Assembly (NCBI GenBank): GCA_963712485.1
Contig: CAVQID010000011.1
Span: 93,013-157,012, forward strand
From: JALORV01 sp963712485
GTDB lineage: Bacteria > Pseudomonadota > Gammaproteobacteria > Burkholderiales > Burkholderiaceae_F
Direction: 5' to 3'
Length of the DNA stretch: 64,000 nt
The notes below the pieces were generated by a model. The model made no database searches, had not been told where the DNA came from, and was given only the letters and a program-made list of their open reading frames with translations. Below are positions 28,344-38,120 of the stretch, piece by piece. The number at the start of each line of letters is the position of its first letter. Within the stretch, counting starts at the first letter, position 1. A program made the translations under genes and the position numbers.

Positions 28344-29104
28344 GGTTGCTCGAGCGCCTCGGTTGGCCCATACGCCAGCTGCACGAATGCATCCTCGAGC
28401 GTCGCAGCGCCGGCAATGTGGCGGATCTCGTCGCCGGTGCCGGCCGCGACGCTACGACCGTTCGCGACGATGACGATGCGGTCGGCCAGCTGTTCGACCT
28501 CCGGCATGATGTGCGACGAGAGCACGATGCATTTGCCCTGTGCGCGCAGGTGGCCGAGCAGCCGGCGCAGTGCGCGTGTCGAGATGACGTCGAGCCCGTT
28601 GGTCGGTTCATCGAGGACGAGGTGCTGCGGGTCGTGGATCAGCGCCCGTGCCAGTGCAACCTTGAGGCGCTCGCCGGTGGAAAAGCCTTCGGTGCGACGG
28701 TCCAGCAGCGGCGACATGTCGAGCAGGTCCGCCAGCCGCCGCAGGCGCTCGGCAAGGTCGGCACGTGCAATGCCGCGCAGGTCGGCGTAATACGTGATGT
28801 TTTCGCGCGCGGTCAGCCGCGCGTAGAGGCCGCGCGCGTCGGACAGCACGCCGAGCTGCGCGCGCACCGCGCGCGGATTGGCCTGCACATCGATCCCGCC
28901 GACGCTCGCGCGACCGGCATCCGGCGCAACGAGGGTACCGATGATGCGTAGCGTCGTGGTCTTGCCGGCACCGTTCGGGCCGAGCAGCGCGGTGATCGAA
29001 CCATCGGGCGCGTCGAAGCTGACATCGCGGACCGCAGCGACCTTCGAGCGCTGGCCGTGGATCCGTGCGCTGAACGATTTGGCGATCTCGTGTGCGGCGA
29101 TCAT
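28340..29104 (-). CDS. ABC transporter ATPase, NatA-like
   Basis: A 254-residue nucleotide-binding subunit. Walker A GPNGAGKT is near residue 39-46, the ABC signature reads STGERLKVALARAL, Walker B is HLVLDEPTNGLD, and the H-loop histidine is in VLSSHIMPEVEQLAD. The branch resembles NatA/CcmA exporters of the ABC-2 type. It pairs with the downstream permease (overlap) and itself overlaps the stop of the upstream hydrolase gene by four bases, suggesting a three-gene operon. Confidence 0.93.
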   Translation of the reverse strand: MIAAHEIAKSFSARIHGQRSKVAAVRDVSFDAPDGSITALLGPNGAGKTTTLRIIGTLVAPDAGRASVGGIDVQANPRAVRAQLGVLSDARGLYARLTARENITYYADLRGIARADLAERLRRLADLLDMSPLLDRRTEGFSTGERLKVALARALIHDPQHLVLDEPTNGLDVISTRALRRLLGHLRAQGKCIVLSSHIMPEVEQLADRIVIVANGRSVAAGTGDEIRHIAGAATLEDAFVQLAYGPTEALEQP

Positions 29105-30570
29105 CGCGCTGCTCCGGGCTGGGCCGGTGTAGCCGCCTCGATCGCCTCGAAGAAGGTCGCTGCCGGCAGCCTTTCGAGGCAGCCGACGTCGAGATCGCGG
29201 AAATCGGCATCACGAATGAACTGGGTGATCAGCCTTGGCGCGCACGCCTGGGAACTCAGCCCGTGGCCCAGATAGGGCGATACGACGTGGCGCGCATTGC
29301 CGAGGCGTTCCGCAACGACAGCGCCATGGCGCGGTGGCGTGGCCGGGTCGAGTCCACCGGACAGCACCAGCACCGGCACCTCGCTTCGCGGCACCTGGTA
29401 AAAGGACTCCGGAACCGGGCGCGTTGACACCGCGCTGCACGCGTCGGCGTACATATCGGCCATGGTGGTGCCGAACCGCTGGCCGGCGAGCCGTGCGCGC
29501 ACGTCGGTTGTCAGTCGCGGCAGGTCTTCGGCGCAGACCACGGCGAAGTGCATGCCGAGCGCAAGGTTTTCCTGCGCGCGGCTGCTGACGGCCGCCGAAA
29601 GTGCCACCAACGCGCCAAAGTTGCCTTGCCCCGCATCCGCCAGAGCCTGCGGAAGGACGGCTCCGAGGCTCGGAACATAGAGCGGTATGCGCAGCAGCGA
29701 CGCGAGCAGGCGACGATCGACGTGCAGCGACTGCGCTTCGCCTGTCAGCGGATGAGCGACGGTGATGTCGAACCCGGTTGCCGCGCGCGCCAGCAGATTG
29801 GCGATGTCTTTCTGCAGATCGGGAAAGCGCTTCGAGCAGCGCTCGTCCGCCTGGCATTCCGTGACGAGCGCCGAGAGTGCAGCGTCGGCGTCGACGGCGA
29901 ACGCGGCGGGAAGCACCATGTCGGGCGGCGCCGCTCCATCGAGAACCATCGTGCGCACATGCCGCGGGTATTGCCGCAGGTACTCCAGCGCCGCGCGTGT
30001 GCCATAGGATCCGCCCCAGAGGTTGACGCGATCGGCACCGAGTTTGCGGCGCACGGCATCAAAGTCTCGCACCGCGATCCAGGTCGCGTAGTTGCGGGTC
30101 TTGCCGCCCAGTTCGCGCAGGCAGCGCTGCAGTTTCTCGAGTTGCTTCAGCGGATCGAGGGTCGCGGCCAGCGTCGCTTCTTCCTCGGGACAGTCGAGCG
30201 GGCTCGACTTGCCGGTGCCGCGCTGGTCGATGAAGACGATGTCGCGCCGGGCATTGAGCTCCGCGAAAATCGGCATCGTGGTGGCGATGACGCGGCTTCC
30301 GGCCTGCCCAGGGCCGCCGGCAAGCACGAACACGGGGTCCGGCTGCGTGTTGCGCGCGACTGCGGGCACGACCGCGTAGTGAACCTCGATCGTGGGGCCC
30401 GCCGGCACATCCGGGTCTTCGGCAACCGTGACGGTACCGCAGCGAATCTCGCGCTCGACACCGGGCAACCGGCAAGGCGCGAGGCCATCGGTGCGCGTGC
30501 CCGTACCCGAACGGCAGCCTGCGAGCACGAACAAGGCACAAACGACGATGAAGAAGGAGGGCGGACGCAT
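29101..30570 (-). CDS. Lipoprotein alpha/beta hydrolase (TAP-like peptidase family)
   Basis: About 489 residues from ATG 30570. A short signal ends in the lipobox LAGC near residue 18, indicating a lipid-anchored envelope enzyme. The hydrolase core has VFVLAGGPGQAGS (oxyanion region), FIDQRGTGKSSPLDC, the nucleophile elbow GGSYGTRAALEYL (Ser in GGSYG), and the C-terminal TAP-like segment VLVLSGGLDPATPPRHG followed by LGHGLSSQAC with the catalytic His. The family includes tripeptidyl and proline aminopeptidases. The gene overlaps the ABC ATPase gene; whether the exporter handles its products is unknown. The ATG lacks a strong ribosome site. Confidence 0.88.
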   Translation of the reverse strand: MRPPSFFIVVCALFVLAGCRSGTGTRTDGLAPCRLPGVEREIRCGTVTVAEDPDVPAGPTIEVHYAVVPAVARNTQPDPVFVLAGGPGQAGSRVIATTMPIFAELNARRDIVFIDQRGTGKSSPLDCPEEEATLAATLDPLKQLEKLQRCLRELGGKTRNYATWIAVRDFDAVRRKLGADRVNLWGGSYGTRAALEYLRQYPRHVRTMVLDGAAPPDMVLPAAFAVDADAALSALVTECQADERCSKRFPDLQKDIANLLARAATGFDITVAHPLTGEAQSLHVDRRLLASLLRIPLYVPSLGAVLPQALADAGQGNFGALVALSAAVSSRAQENLALGMHFAVVCAEDLPRLTTDVRARLAGQRFGTTMADMYADACSAVSTRPVPESFYQVPRSEVPVLVLSGGLDPATPPRHGAVVAERLGNARHVVSPYLGHGLSSQACAPRLITQFIRDADFRDLDVGCLERLPAATFFEAIEAATPAQPGAAR

Positions 30571-30653
30571 GAGGGAGTAGCGAGCGGCGCGCAGCTTAGC
30601 AACGCCGATGCGGCCCGGTCTTCCGAATAGAAAGGAAAGACGCAGGCTGCCCG

Positions 30654-31001
30654 TCAGGACTCCGAAAGGAGCCTGAGTCCGACGACGCCCGCGACGATCA
30701 TGAGCAGGCAGACGATGCGGGCGGCGGTTGCGGGCTCGCGGAACAGCAGCATGCCGAAGAGTGCGGCACCGGCTGCGCCGATGCCGACCCAGACTGCATA
30801 GGCGGTGCTGACGGGCAATGCCTTCATCGCGACGCCGAGCAGCCAGAACGACAGCAGCGCGATCGAAAGCACCACCGCACTCGGACCCACGCGGGTGAAC
30901 CCGTCGGTGGTCTTCATGCCGACGGCCCAGGCAATTTCGAGCAAACCCGCGAGCGCGAGCAGAATCCACGCTTGGGTCGTTGATGGATTCAACCAGGACA
31001 T
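30654..31001 (-). CDS. Small multidrug resistance (SMR) exporter, SugE/Gdx-like
   Basis: A 115-residue four-helix membrane protein starting at 31001 (MSWLNPSTTQAWILLALAGL). The essential glutamate sits in LLEIAWAVGMKTTDGFTR, and WLLGVAMKALPVSTAYAVWVGIGAAG matches the SMR family; the WAVGMK and PVSTAYAVWVGIG stretches favour the SugE/guanidinium-exporter branch. It probably functions as a dual-topology dimer. It is divergent from the DUF423 gene across 67 bp. Confidence 0.9.
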   Translation of the reverse strand: MSWLNPSTTQAWILLALAGLLEIAWAVGMKTTDGFTRVGPSAVVLSIALLSFWLLGVAMKALPVSTAYAVWVGIGAAGAALFGMLLFREPATAARIVCLLMIVAGVVGLRLLSES

Positions 31002-31068
31002 GGCGGCGGTGGAAGGTTTTCGCTGCCGCATCTTACGGGCGTGCAGCCCGAGCAGGAGCACGACGACG

Positions 31069-31456
31069 ATGGACCGGACCTTCTTTGCGCTTGGGTCGCT
31101 TTCGGCTCTGGTCGGAGTCGCGGCCGGCGCCTTTGGGCGCCCATGCGCTGCGTGCACGCCTGGCCACCGACCTGCTCGCGGTCTTCGAGACGGCAGTTCG
31201 CTACCAACTCGTGCACTCGTTGGCGCTGCTGGCGGTCGCCTGGGCGGCGACGCGCTGGCCGGGTCGTGCGACGACGGCGGCCGGCGTGCTGTTCATCGCC
31301 GGCATCGTGCTTTTCAGTGGCAGTCTGTACGCGCTGGCGCTGACGGGCAGCCGCGGGCTGGGAGCCGTCACGCCGTTCGGAGGCGTTGCGTTCATCGCGG
31401 GCTGGGCGTGCCTCGCCTTCGCGACCTGGCGCTCCGCCGATGCAGCGGCGCGCTAA
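31069..31456 (+). CDS. DUF423 membrane protein (apparent frameshift)
   Basis: A small four-helix membrane protein. From ATG 31069 the frame reads MDRTFFALGSLSALVGVAAG, then breaks inside TTTGGGCGCC near 31132-31138. Removing one G restores GAHALRARL, the DUF423 hallmark, and continues through FETAVRYQLVHSLALLAVAW to 31456, about 128 residues. The extra base in a G run suggests sequencing error. Function is unknown; homologues are conserved single genes such as YgdD. Confidence 0.85.
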
Positions 31457-31482
31457 GTGCCTCGCATCCGTAGAATCGGTGC

Positions 31483-32419
31483 GTGTCGAATCCCGCGCGT
31501 CGTGTTTTCCTGGTTGGACTCGCGCTGGCCGTGGCTGGCAGCGTGCTGTTCTCCGCCAAGGCGATCGTTGTCAAACTCGCCTACCGGCACGGTGTCGACG
31601 CGGCGACGCTGATCGCGCTGCGCATGGCGTTTTCCGTGCCATTTTTCATTGCGGCGTATCGATGGAGCAGCCGCGGCGCCGCGCCGCTGGCGCCTCGCGA
31701 TCACCGGCAGCTGATCATCATCGGACTGCTCGGCTACTATGCCGCAAGCTACCTTGACTTCCTGGGTCTGCAGTACATCACCGCTGCGCTCGAACGGCTG
31801 ATCCTGTATCTCAATCCAACCATCGTCCTGCTGATGTCGGCACTGTTCTTAGGCAAGCGATTCAGCCGGCTGGACATTGCGGCGCTGGCGCTGGCTTATG
31901 GCGGCATCCTGCTGGTCTTCCTGCATGACGTTCGACTCGAAGGCGACGCCGTGCCGATCGGAGCAGCGCTCGTCTTTGGCAGCGCGGTCTGCTATGCCGC
32001 GTATCTCGTGATGTCCGGCGAACTTGTCAGGCGCGTCGGCGCGATCCGTCTGACGTCGTATGCGATGTGTGTGTCCACCGTCGCCGTCTTCCTGCAGTTC
32101 GCATGGCTCAACCCGCTCGTCGCGCTGCGCCAGCCGGCCCCCGTGTACTGGCTTTCGCTGGTCAACGGGCTGCTGTGCACGGTGCTGCCCGTTTTCGCGA
32201 CGATGCTTGCGGTGGAACGCATCGGCGCCGGCCGCACCTCCCTGGCTGCGATGGTCGGACCGGTCGCGACGATCGCGCTGGCGTATGTTTTTCTGGGATG
32301 AGTCCGTCAGCAGTTGGCAACTGGCGGGAACGGTGCTCGTACTCACCGGAATCTATGTGTTGTCCCGACCATCTACGGCGAGCGCGTCCGCGCGCTTCGC
32401 CAGCAAGGAGACGTCATGA
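31483..32419 (+). CDS. EamA-family DMT transporter (apparent frameshift)
   Basis: A ten-helix drug/metabolite exporter-type protein of about 311 residues starting at GTG 31483 (MSNPARRVFLVGLALAVAG). Two EamA repeats are visible, with LRMAFSVPFFIAAYRW and LERLILYLNPTIVLLMSALFLG. A frame break in CTGGGATGAG near 32296 is repaired by removing one G, giving FLDESVSSWQLAGTVLVLTG. The repaired frame ends at 32419, overlapping the next ATG by four bases. The substrate is unknown. Confidence 0.87.
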
Positions 32420-33395
32420 AGGCCAAGGCAATCGTCGTGCGTGCGCACGGTGGACCCGAAGTGCTGGAGTACGGTGAAGTCGAAGTCCCCGATCCCGGTC
32501 CGGACGAAATACGTGTCCGGCAGCACGCGATTCGGCCTCAATTACATCGACGTTTACTACCGCACCGGACTCTACAGCGGCGCGCTGCCACATGGACTGG
32601 GCTTCGAGGGAGCCGGTGTCGTCGAGGCGGTCGGCAGCAACGTGAAGTCGCTCAGGGCGGGCGATCGCGTCGCGTACCCGCAAGGGCCGCTGGGTGCTTA
32701 TTCTGACCTGCGCACGATGCCGGTGGCCACCGTGGTGAAGCTGCCCAGGCAGATCTCCTTCGAGCAGGCCGCGGCCGTGATGCTGAAGGGCCTCACGGTG
32801 CAGTATCTGTTCCGCCAGACCTACCGGCTGCAGGGCAACGAGACCATTCTGTTTCATGCTGCGGCCGGCGGCGTCGGTCTGATCGCCTGCCAGTGGGCGC
32901 GCGCCCTGGGTGTCAAGTTGATCGGCACCGTGAGTTCGCCCGACAAGGCGGCGCTGGCCAAGAAGGCGGGAGCCTGGCAGACGATCGACTACACGAAGGA
33001 AAACTTCGTCGAGCGCGTGCTGGCACTGAATGGCGGCAGGAAACTGCCCGTGGTCTATGACGGTGTCGGCAAGACGACCTGGGACGGTTCGCTCGACTGC
33101 ATCGAACCGCGCGGCCTGATGGTGAGCTTCGGCAACGCTTCGGGCGCCGTGACCGGTGTGGCCGATCGGCATCCTCGCGCAGAAGGGATCGCTGTTCCTG
33201 ACGCGGCCGACGCTTGCCACGCATATCGTGCCGCGCGCACGCCTGGAGGCCTCGTCAGAGGAACTGTTCGACCTGATGATTGGCGGCAAGATCAAGGTCG
33301 ACATCGAGCAGCGCTACGCGCTCGGCGACGCGGCGCAGGCACATCGTGACCTGGAGTCGCGCAAGACCGTGGGATCGACGGTGCTGCTGCCCTGA
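32416..33395 (+). CDS. Zinc-independent quinone oxidoreductase, MDR family (two apparent frameshifts)
   Basis: An NADPH-dependent quinone reductase of about 325 residues. It starts at ATG 32416 (MKAKAIVVRAHGGPEVLEYG). Breaks near 32532 and 33160 each need one base removed, giving HAIGLNYIDVYYRTGLYSG and VTGVPIGILAQKGSLFLTRP. The Rossmann motif is HAAAGGVGLIACQWARALG, and the C-terminus ends GDAAQAHRDLESRKTVGST. No zinc-ligand cysteines are present, as expected for QOR. It overlaps the EamA gene, so the two share a transcript. Confidence 0.9.
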
Positions 33396-33518
33396 ATTTA
33401 ATGCGCGGCACGGGCGCTATCGAGGAGAATCCGCCTGTCGTCAGCGAAGGCTTGGTCATCGTCGAGATCAAACAGCGGCGCGCAGGGCGGGCGGGCTTAC
33501 TGCGACGGTGCCGATTGA

Positions 33519-34305
33519 TTACGTTGCCATTGCCTTGGGCAGCAGCCGCTCGTATTCCTTCTTGACCACCGCATAGCACTCGCAGGTGCGCTGCTCGAGG
33601 CCGGCGCGGTCAAGCACGGTGATGTGGCCGCGTCGATATCGGATCAGACCCGTCCTTCTGCAGGTTGCCGGCCGCCTCGGTCACGCCTTCTCGGCGTACG
33701 CCGAGCATGTTGGCAATCAGCTCCTGCGTCATCACGAGTTCCTTGGAACGTAGCCGATCCAGGCTCAGCAGCAGCCAGCGGCACAGTTGCTGGTCCAGCG
33801 AGTGGTGGCGATTGCACACCGCGGTCTGCGCCATCTGGGTAATGAGGGCCTGGGTGTAGCGCAGCAGCAGGTGCAAGACCGGTCCACCGCGGTTGAACTC
33901 CTGCATCATCAGGCTCGACCTCAGTCGGTACCCATGGCCGGCACTCTGCACGACCGCGCGGCTCGTCGTCGATTCGCCACCCATGAAGAGGGAAACGCCA
34001 ACAACGCCGTCATGCCCGACGACTGCAATCTCTGCCGAGGCGCCGTCTTCCATGACGTACAGCAGAGACACGATCGCGGTCGTCGGAAAGTACACGTGGT
34101 TCAGCTTGCCGCCAGACTCGTAGAGCACTTTGCCGAGTGGCATGTTGACCAGTTCCAGATGGGGATGCCAGCGCCCCCACTCCGCGTCGGGCAGCGCCGC
34201 GAGCAGGCGGTTTTGACGCGGATCAGCAGCTGGGCCAACGGTCCGACCGCGACCGGGTCGAACTGCGGACCGTGGACCTGGGGCCACCAAGGGTTCGGTC
34301 GACAT
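33519..34305 (-). CDS. Crp/Fnr-family transcription regulator (apparent frameshift)
   Basis: About 261 residues. The cyclic-nucleotide-like domain runs from LLAALPDAEWGRWHPHLELV through LYESGGKLNHVYFPTTAIVSL. A C-terminal winged helix has TQELIANMLGVRREGVTEAA. The frame breaks in GACGGGTCTG near 33646; removing one G gives LQKDGLIRYRRGHITVLDRA and a tail with CECYAVVKKEYERLLPKAM, ending at TAA 33519. Ligand residues for cAMP (RS-RA type) and FNR N-terminal cysteines are not evident, so the signal is unknown. The second regulator at 41.3 kb is a paralogue. Confidence 0.9.
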
Positions 34306-34340
34306 TGTGAAACCAGTATAGAGCGGCGAATCCGCCGTTG

Positions 34341-34360
34341 GTGCACTAGCGCACAGACGG
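34341..34360 (+). promoter_or_regulatory. Shared palindromic operator, copy 1
   Basis: GTGCACTAGCGCACAGACGG: near-palindromic arms GTGCAC and GCGCAC around TA, followed by AGAC. It lies 129 bp before the small frame at 34489 and 36 bp from the divergent Crp/Fnr start. Six other copies share the NCGCAC-N-GAC half (34992, 39340, 42096, 45728, 48732, 57827). Confidence 0.6.
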
Positions 34361-34488
34361 TCGGTGCTACGGAGCGCAGCATCACAGTGATCCGACCGCG
34401 CGGGCCGTCGGTTTTCGAATGCGGGCGGCGTGTTCTCTACTCCGTCTGCCCGCGTGTACGGAACTTCTACCTGATCTGTGAGGCAACC

Positions 34489-34692
34489 ATGAGAGCTCCT
34501 TTACGCAAGCGCGCCCCAAAGAGTCTTCCCCCGGCAGTGAGCGACCTGGTGGCAGAAGGTGGGAACATTCTTTCCGCCGACGACGCGAAAATATTGACAG
34601 TCACGTCCGCTCAGGTCGCTGGTGGCACCGCGTTACCGGCTGAGAAAACCCGGCCTGCGCAAGTCAAGCGGCGCACTGTGGCGGCCCGCTGA
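34489..34692 (+). CDS. Small basic hypothetical protein
   Basis: A 67-residue frame starting at ATG 34489 with GTGAGG five bases upstream. The protein is basic at both ends (MRAPLRKRAPKSLPP and RPAQVKRRTVAAR) with no signal peptide or membrane helix. No family is recognised. Support for a real gene is modest: a ribosome site and a copy of the shared palindromic operator 129 bp upstream in the same orientation. Confidence 0.4.
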   Translation: MRAPLRKRAPKSLPPAVSDLVAEGGNILSADDAKILTVTSAQVAGGTALPAEKTRPAQVKRRTVAAR

Positions 34693-35151
34693 GGTGCTCC
34701 TTCACTCGCGGGGGTAGCCAGGCCACCGCAACACCTTCACTCGTGAGTTAGTCGCACTTCCAATTCGGTTCGATACCCGCTTCTGCCATGCAAGATAGCG
34801 ATGCAGATGCCGGACGGTCAATCCGTGGGCGGCGATCGACGCAGCGACGCTCCAAAGCGTCGGCGGCCCTGGGAGTCGGCCGAGTGTGAACCGCGACGAC
34901 CTGGCCTTCGATGAACCGTTGGACCAGACAAGGAAATGTGTGGCGCCTGCATTGCGGGCCGGAACTGGATCGGCAGAGTACGGCCTCGTGTGTGCGCTGC
35001 CGCACTGACGGCAGCGGCACCAGCGGCTAACGTGCGAACTCAGTGTTCACCGGTCGCGCCCGCAAAGCCGCGTCTGGCAGCCTGCCGCGCCGCTTTAAAT
35101 CATGAGGCCGCAGCTGACTGAATCCCGTTGATCCAACCGAGAGCCTGAAAA
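34693..35151. other. Intergenic region with operator copy 2
   Basis: This 459-bp stretch contains no frame with a credible start and protein signature. Its one recognised element is the palindromic operator copy at 34992-35011. It must hold the promoter of the secreted protein gene at 35152. Confidence 0.5.
34992..35011 (+). promoter_or_regulatory. Shared palindromic operator, copy 2
   Basis: GTGCGCTGCCGCACTGACGG: arms GTGCGC and CCGCAC around TG, then TGAC. It is 141 bp upstream of the gene at 35152, a similar distance and the same orientation as copies 1 and 3. Confidence 0.6.
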
Positions 35152-35967
35152 ATGAGACACGTATTGCTTAACGGATTGATGGTTTTGGGCGTGCTGCTTG
35201 GGTCAATAGCTTCAGCGACGGCCCAGGTCAGCATCGGCATCGGGCTGCCTGGAGTCTCGATCGGGATCAACCTCCCCGTCTATCCGCAACTCGTTGCGGT
35301 GCCTGGCTACCCTGTGTACTACGCACCTCAGGTGAATTCCAATTACTTCTTCTACGACGGCATGTACTGGGTCTACCAGTCGGACAACTGGTACGCGAGC
35401 TCCTGGTACAACGGACCGTGGGGACTTGTCGCGCCTGAAGTCGTTCCGGTTTACGTACTGCGTGTCCCGGTGCGCTACTACCGCCGACCGCCTCCGTATT
35501 TCCGTGGCTGGAAGGCCGACGCGCCCCCGCGCTGGGATGACCACTGGGGCAACGAATGGAAGCAACGTCGAGGCGATTGGAACCACTCGGATCGTCACTC
35601 TGCACCGCCGCGCGCGCCTCTGCCCACTTACCAACGGCAATACTCCGGCAATCGATATCCGCCGGCGGAGCAGCAACCCGTACTTCAAGGCCAGAAGTAC
35701 AAGTACCAGCCGCATGACCCTGTAGTGCAGCAGCACTATCAGTCGCAGCGCATGCAGGGCGCTCCTGCGAATGCGCAGTACGGCGGCTCGAACGCTCAGC
35801 GCCAGGATCAGGCGCAGCAGGGCGCGACCCGTCACGACCAGCAGCCACCTCAATCAACGGGCCAGAACAGGGGATCACAAGGTAAGGGGTCTCCGTCGCA
35901 GACCAGCCAGGGGCAGGACAAGGGCGGCGGCAAGGGCGGACAGCAAGGCGGCGAGCACAAGAAGTAA
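35152..35967 (+). CDS. Secreted Trp/Tyr-rich protein with Gln/Gly-rich tail
   Basis: A 271-residue protein with a signal peptide (MRHVLLNGLMVLGVLLGSIA, cleavage near ATAQ). The mature N-terminal part (about 30-115) is rich in Tyr, Trp and Asn, with NYFFYDGMYWVYQSDNWYAS, resembling YXWGXW/DUF6600-type envelope proteins. Residues 120-185 contain WDDHWGNEWKQRRGDW, and the last 80 residues are a low-complexity Gln/Gly/Lys tail. It is probably a periplasmic or outer-membrane stress protein; function is unknown. It has an upstream copy of the shared operator. Confidence 0.75.
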   Translation: MRHVLLNGLMVLGVLLGSIASATAQVSIGIGLPGVSIGINLPVYPQLVAVPGYPVYYAPQVNSNYFFYDGMYWVYQSDNWYASSWYNGPWGLVAPEVVPVYVLRVPVRYYRRPPPYFRGWKADAPPRWDDHWGNEWKQRRGDWNHSDRHSAPPRAPLPTYQRQYSGNRYPPAEQQPVLQGQKYKYQPHDPVVQQHYQSQRMQGAPANAQYGGSNAQRQDQAQQGATRHDQQPPQSTGQNRGSQGKGSPSQTSQGQDKGGGKGGQQGGEHKK

Positions 35968-36054
35968 GGCTAGTGGCCGCAGTGCGCTGCTTCCTCGACG
36001 AAGCACCACTTCCGCCGCGACAGATCCCGATCATTCGTCATCTAACGACGCGCC

Positions 36055-37257
36055 ATGACGCCCGCAACCGCTCCCGCTTCCATCGTCAGCGCTGTGCCAG
36101 CGGTGACGGTGGAGCACGTCGGCCCCGACGCCGCAGAGCCGCATTTGACGCTGCCGGCAACGCGATTGCCGGTCGACGCACGCGGCCTAGCGATCGGGAT
36201 ACTCGCGAGCCTGGCAACCGTCTTTGCATTGTCGTGGGCGCAGGCCTTTCTGGTGCCACTGCTGCTCGGCGTCGTCATCGCCTACACGCTGAACCCTCTC
36301 GTCGCCGGGCTCGAACGAGTCAGGATCCCGCGCACTTTGGGGACTGTCGTCGTGATGGCAGGCATGGTCGCCGCGCTGGCGTTAGGCACCTATTCACTGC
36401 GCGGTCAGGTGCAGACCATCATCGAGCAGTTGCCCGAAGCAGCGACCAAATTTTCGACCGCACTGGCTCGCTTTCGCAGCAGTCAGAACGACGCCTTGCA
36501 GAAGATCCAGAAGGCAGCGACCGAAGTGGAAACCGCGGCGGCACGTGCGACCGGCGGCGCCGTGACTCCGCGCCAGCCTGCCACTCACGTCATCGTGGAC
36601 CTGCCCAAGTTCAAGCTCAGCGACTTCCTGTGGGCCGGTTCGATGGGCGCGGTCGGAGCCATCGGCCAGGCGTCGATGGTCGTCTTCCTGGTGTTCTTCC
36701 TGCTGCTCGGCGGCGATACCTTCAAGCGAAAGCTCGTGCGGGTCACGGGGCCAACTCTCTCGAAAAGAAAGATCACGGTCCACATCCTCGACGACATCAA
36801 TGGTTCGATCCAGAAGTACATGCTGATGCTGCTGGCGACGAATCTGCTGGTCGTCTTGCTGAGCTGGATGGCATTCCACGCCATCGGGCTCGAGAACGCT
36901 GGAGCCTGGGCCGTGGCGGCCGGAATCTTCCACATCGTTCCCTATCTCGGGCCCGCGGTTGCCGCCGTCGCTACCGCGATGGCAGCCTTCATGCAGTTCG
37001 ACTCGTTTGCCATGGCGCTGCTGACGGGCGGCGTCGTGCTGGCGGTTGCTACGGTCGTCGGAACCTTTGTCACCACGTGGATGACCGGACGAATCGCACA
37101 CATGAACTCGGCAGCCGTTTTCGTTTCACTGCTGTTCTGGGGATGGCTGTGGGGCATCTGGGGCATGCTGCTCAGCATTCCGATCATCGTCATCGTCAAG
37201 GTCGTGTCGCAGCACATTGAACCGTTGCACCCACTGGCCGAGCTCCTGGGGGACTGA
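36055..37257 (+). CDS. AI-2E family transporter (TqsA/PerM-like)
   Basis: A 400-residue membrane protein with about eight membrane segments. ATG 36055 opens MTPATAPASIVSAVPAV. Family features are the early LVPLLLGVVIAYTLNPLVAG pair of helices, a central extramembrane region (about 125-190) with FRSSQNDALQKIQKAATEVE, VVFLVFFLLLGGDTFKRKLV, and the C-terminal FHIVPYLGPAVAAVATAM and WGWLWGIWGMLLSIPIIVI motifs. Members export autoinducer-2, antiport sodium or have unknown substrates, so specificity is open. Confidence 0.92.
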   Translation: MTPATAPASIVSAVPAVTVEHVGPDAAEPHLTLPATRLPVDARGLAIGILASLATVFALSWAQAFLVPLLLGVVIAYTLNPLVAGLERVRIPRTLGTVVVMAGMVAALALGTYSLRGQVQTIIEQLPEAATKFSTALARFRSSQNDALQKIQKAATEVETAAARATGGAVTPRQPATHVIVDLPKFKLSDFLWAGSMGAVGAIGQASMVVFLVFFLLLGGDTFKRKLVRVTGPTLSKRKITVHILDDINGSIQKYMLMLLATNLLVVLLSWMAFHAIGLENAGAWAVAAGIFHIVPYLGPAVAAVATAMAAFMQFDSFAMALLTGGVVLAVATVVGTFVTTWMTGRIAHMNSAAVFVSLLFWGWLWGIWGMLLSIPIIVIVKVVSQHIEPLHPLAELLGD

Positions 37258-37386
37258 GTCAAACGGCGAGGAGAGGGGCATTGTTGGCGGCAGCCGCCAA
37301 CAAGCGTCGTCAGCGCGACGACTGCAGAGTGAAATCCTGGAATTGCACCGCTCACCGAATCAATGCGGGTACGATTCGCTGCCCCA

Positions 37387-38064
37387 ATGAGCAGATCAAA
37401 TGCCGGCAGCTCGTGGATCATCCGCATTGGCGCCATGCAGCGCCTTGCGGTGGTGATTGCCGTCGGACTCGCCGCCTACATCGCGCAGCCGGATTCGATT
37501 TCGTGGCACACGCGCGCGGTGGTGAGCTGGGACCTCAGCGTGCTGATCTATCTAGGGCTGGCATGGTGGCTCATCGCGAGCACTGACGCTGCCATGACGC
37601 GCGATCACGCGTTGAGCCAGGATCAAAGCGGCTTCGTCATCTTTCTGTTCGTCGTCGTTGCCGCCTTCGCCAGTGTCGTCGCGATCGGCTTTGTCGTCAG
37701 CACCATTCGGGAACTCGATCCCTGGTCCAAGGCGTGGCATCTCGCCCTGACTGTCGGCGCCTTGATCTCATCATGGCTGCTCATTCAGACCGTTTTTGCG
37801 TTTCACTACGCTCGCCGCTACTACGCGATCCTGCACCGGGAGCGCACGGCAAAGCCCGAGCTGCTTTTCCCAGGAGGCAAGGAGCCCGACTACCTGGACT
37901 TTGCCTATTACTCGTTCGTCGTCGGAATGACCTCACAGGTTTCTGACGTCGCGGTGACAGCGCGAGATATGCGTAAGCTCACGCTGGTTCACAGCGTGCT
38001 GGCCTTCGTGTTCAACATCGCGGTGCTGGCTCTCAGTATCAATATCATCGCCAGCGTGATCTAG
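37387..38064 (+). CDS. DUF1345 membrane protein
   Basis: About 225 residues from ATG 37387 (MSRSNAGSSWIIRIGAMQRL), with five membrane segments. Family features are the central TVFAFHYARRYYAI segment and the C-terminal DYLDFAYYSFVVGMTSQVSD stretch, followed by VHSVLAFVFNIAVLALSIN. Function is unknown. The gene is tandem with the AI-2E transporter gene, 129 bp downstream. Confidence 0.9.
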   Translation: MSRSNAGSSWIIRIGAMQRLAVVIAVGLAAYIAQPDSISWHTRAVVSWDLSVLIYLGLAWWLIASTDAAMTRDHALSQDQSGFVIFLFVVVAAFASVVAIGFVVSTIRELDPWSKAWHLALTVGALISSWLLIQTVFAFHYARRYYAILHRERTAKPELLFPGGKEPDYLDFAYYSFVVGMTSQVSDVAVTARDMRKLTLVHSVLAFVFNIAVLALSINIIASVI

Positions 38065-38120
38065 GAGTTCCCTTGGTCGGCCGCCTGCGTCAGGCAATCG
38101 ACGAGTTGTCTCTGACACGG

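Noticed and set aside
34748..35020. A 90-codon minus-strand frame.
   Set aside because: No ribosome site, no family resemblance, and it overlaps an operator copy.
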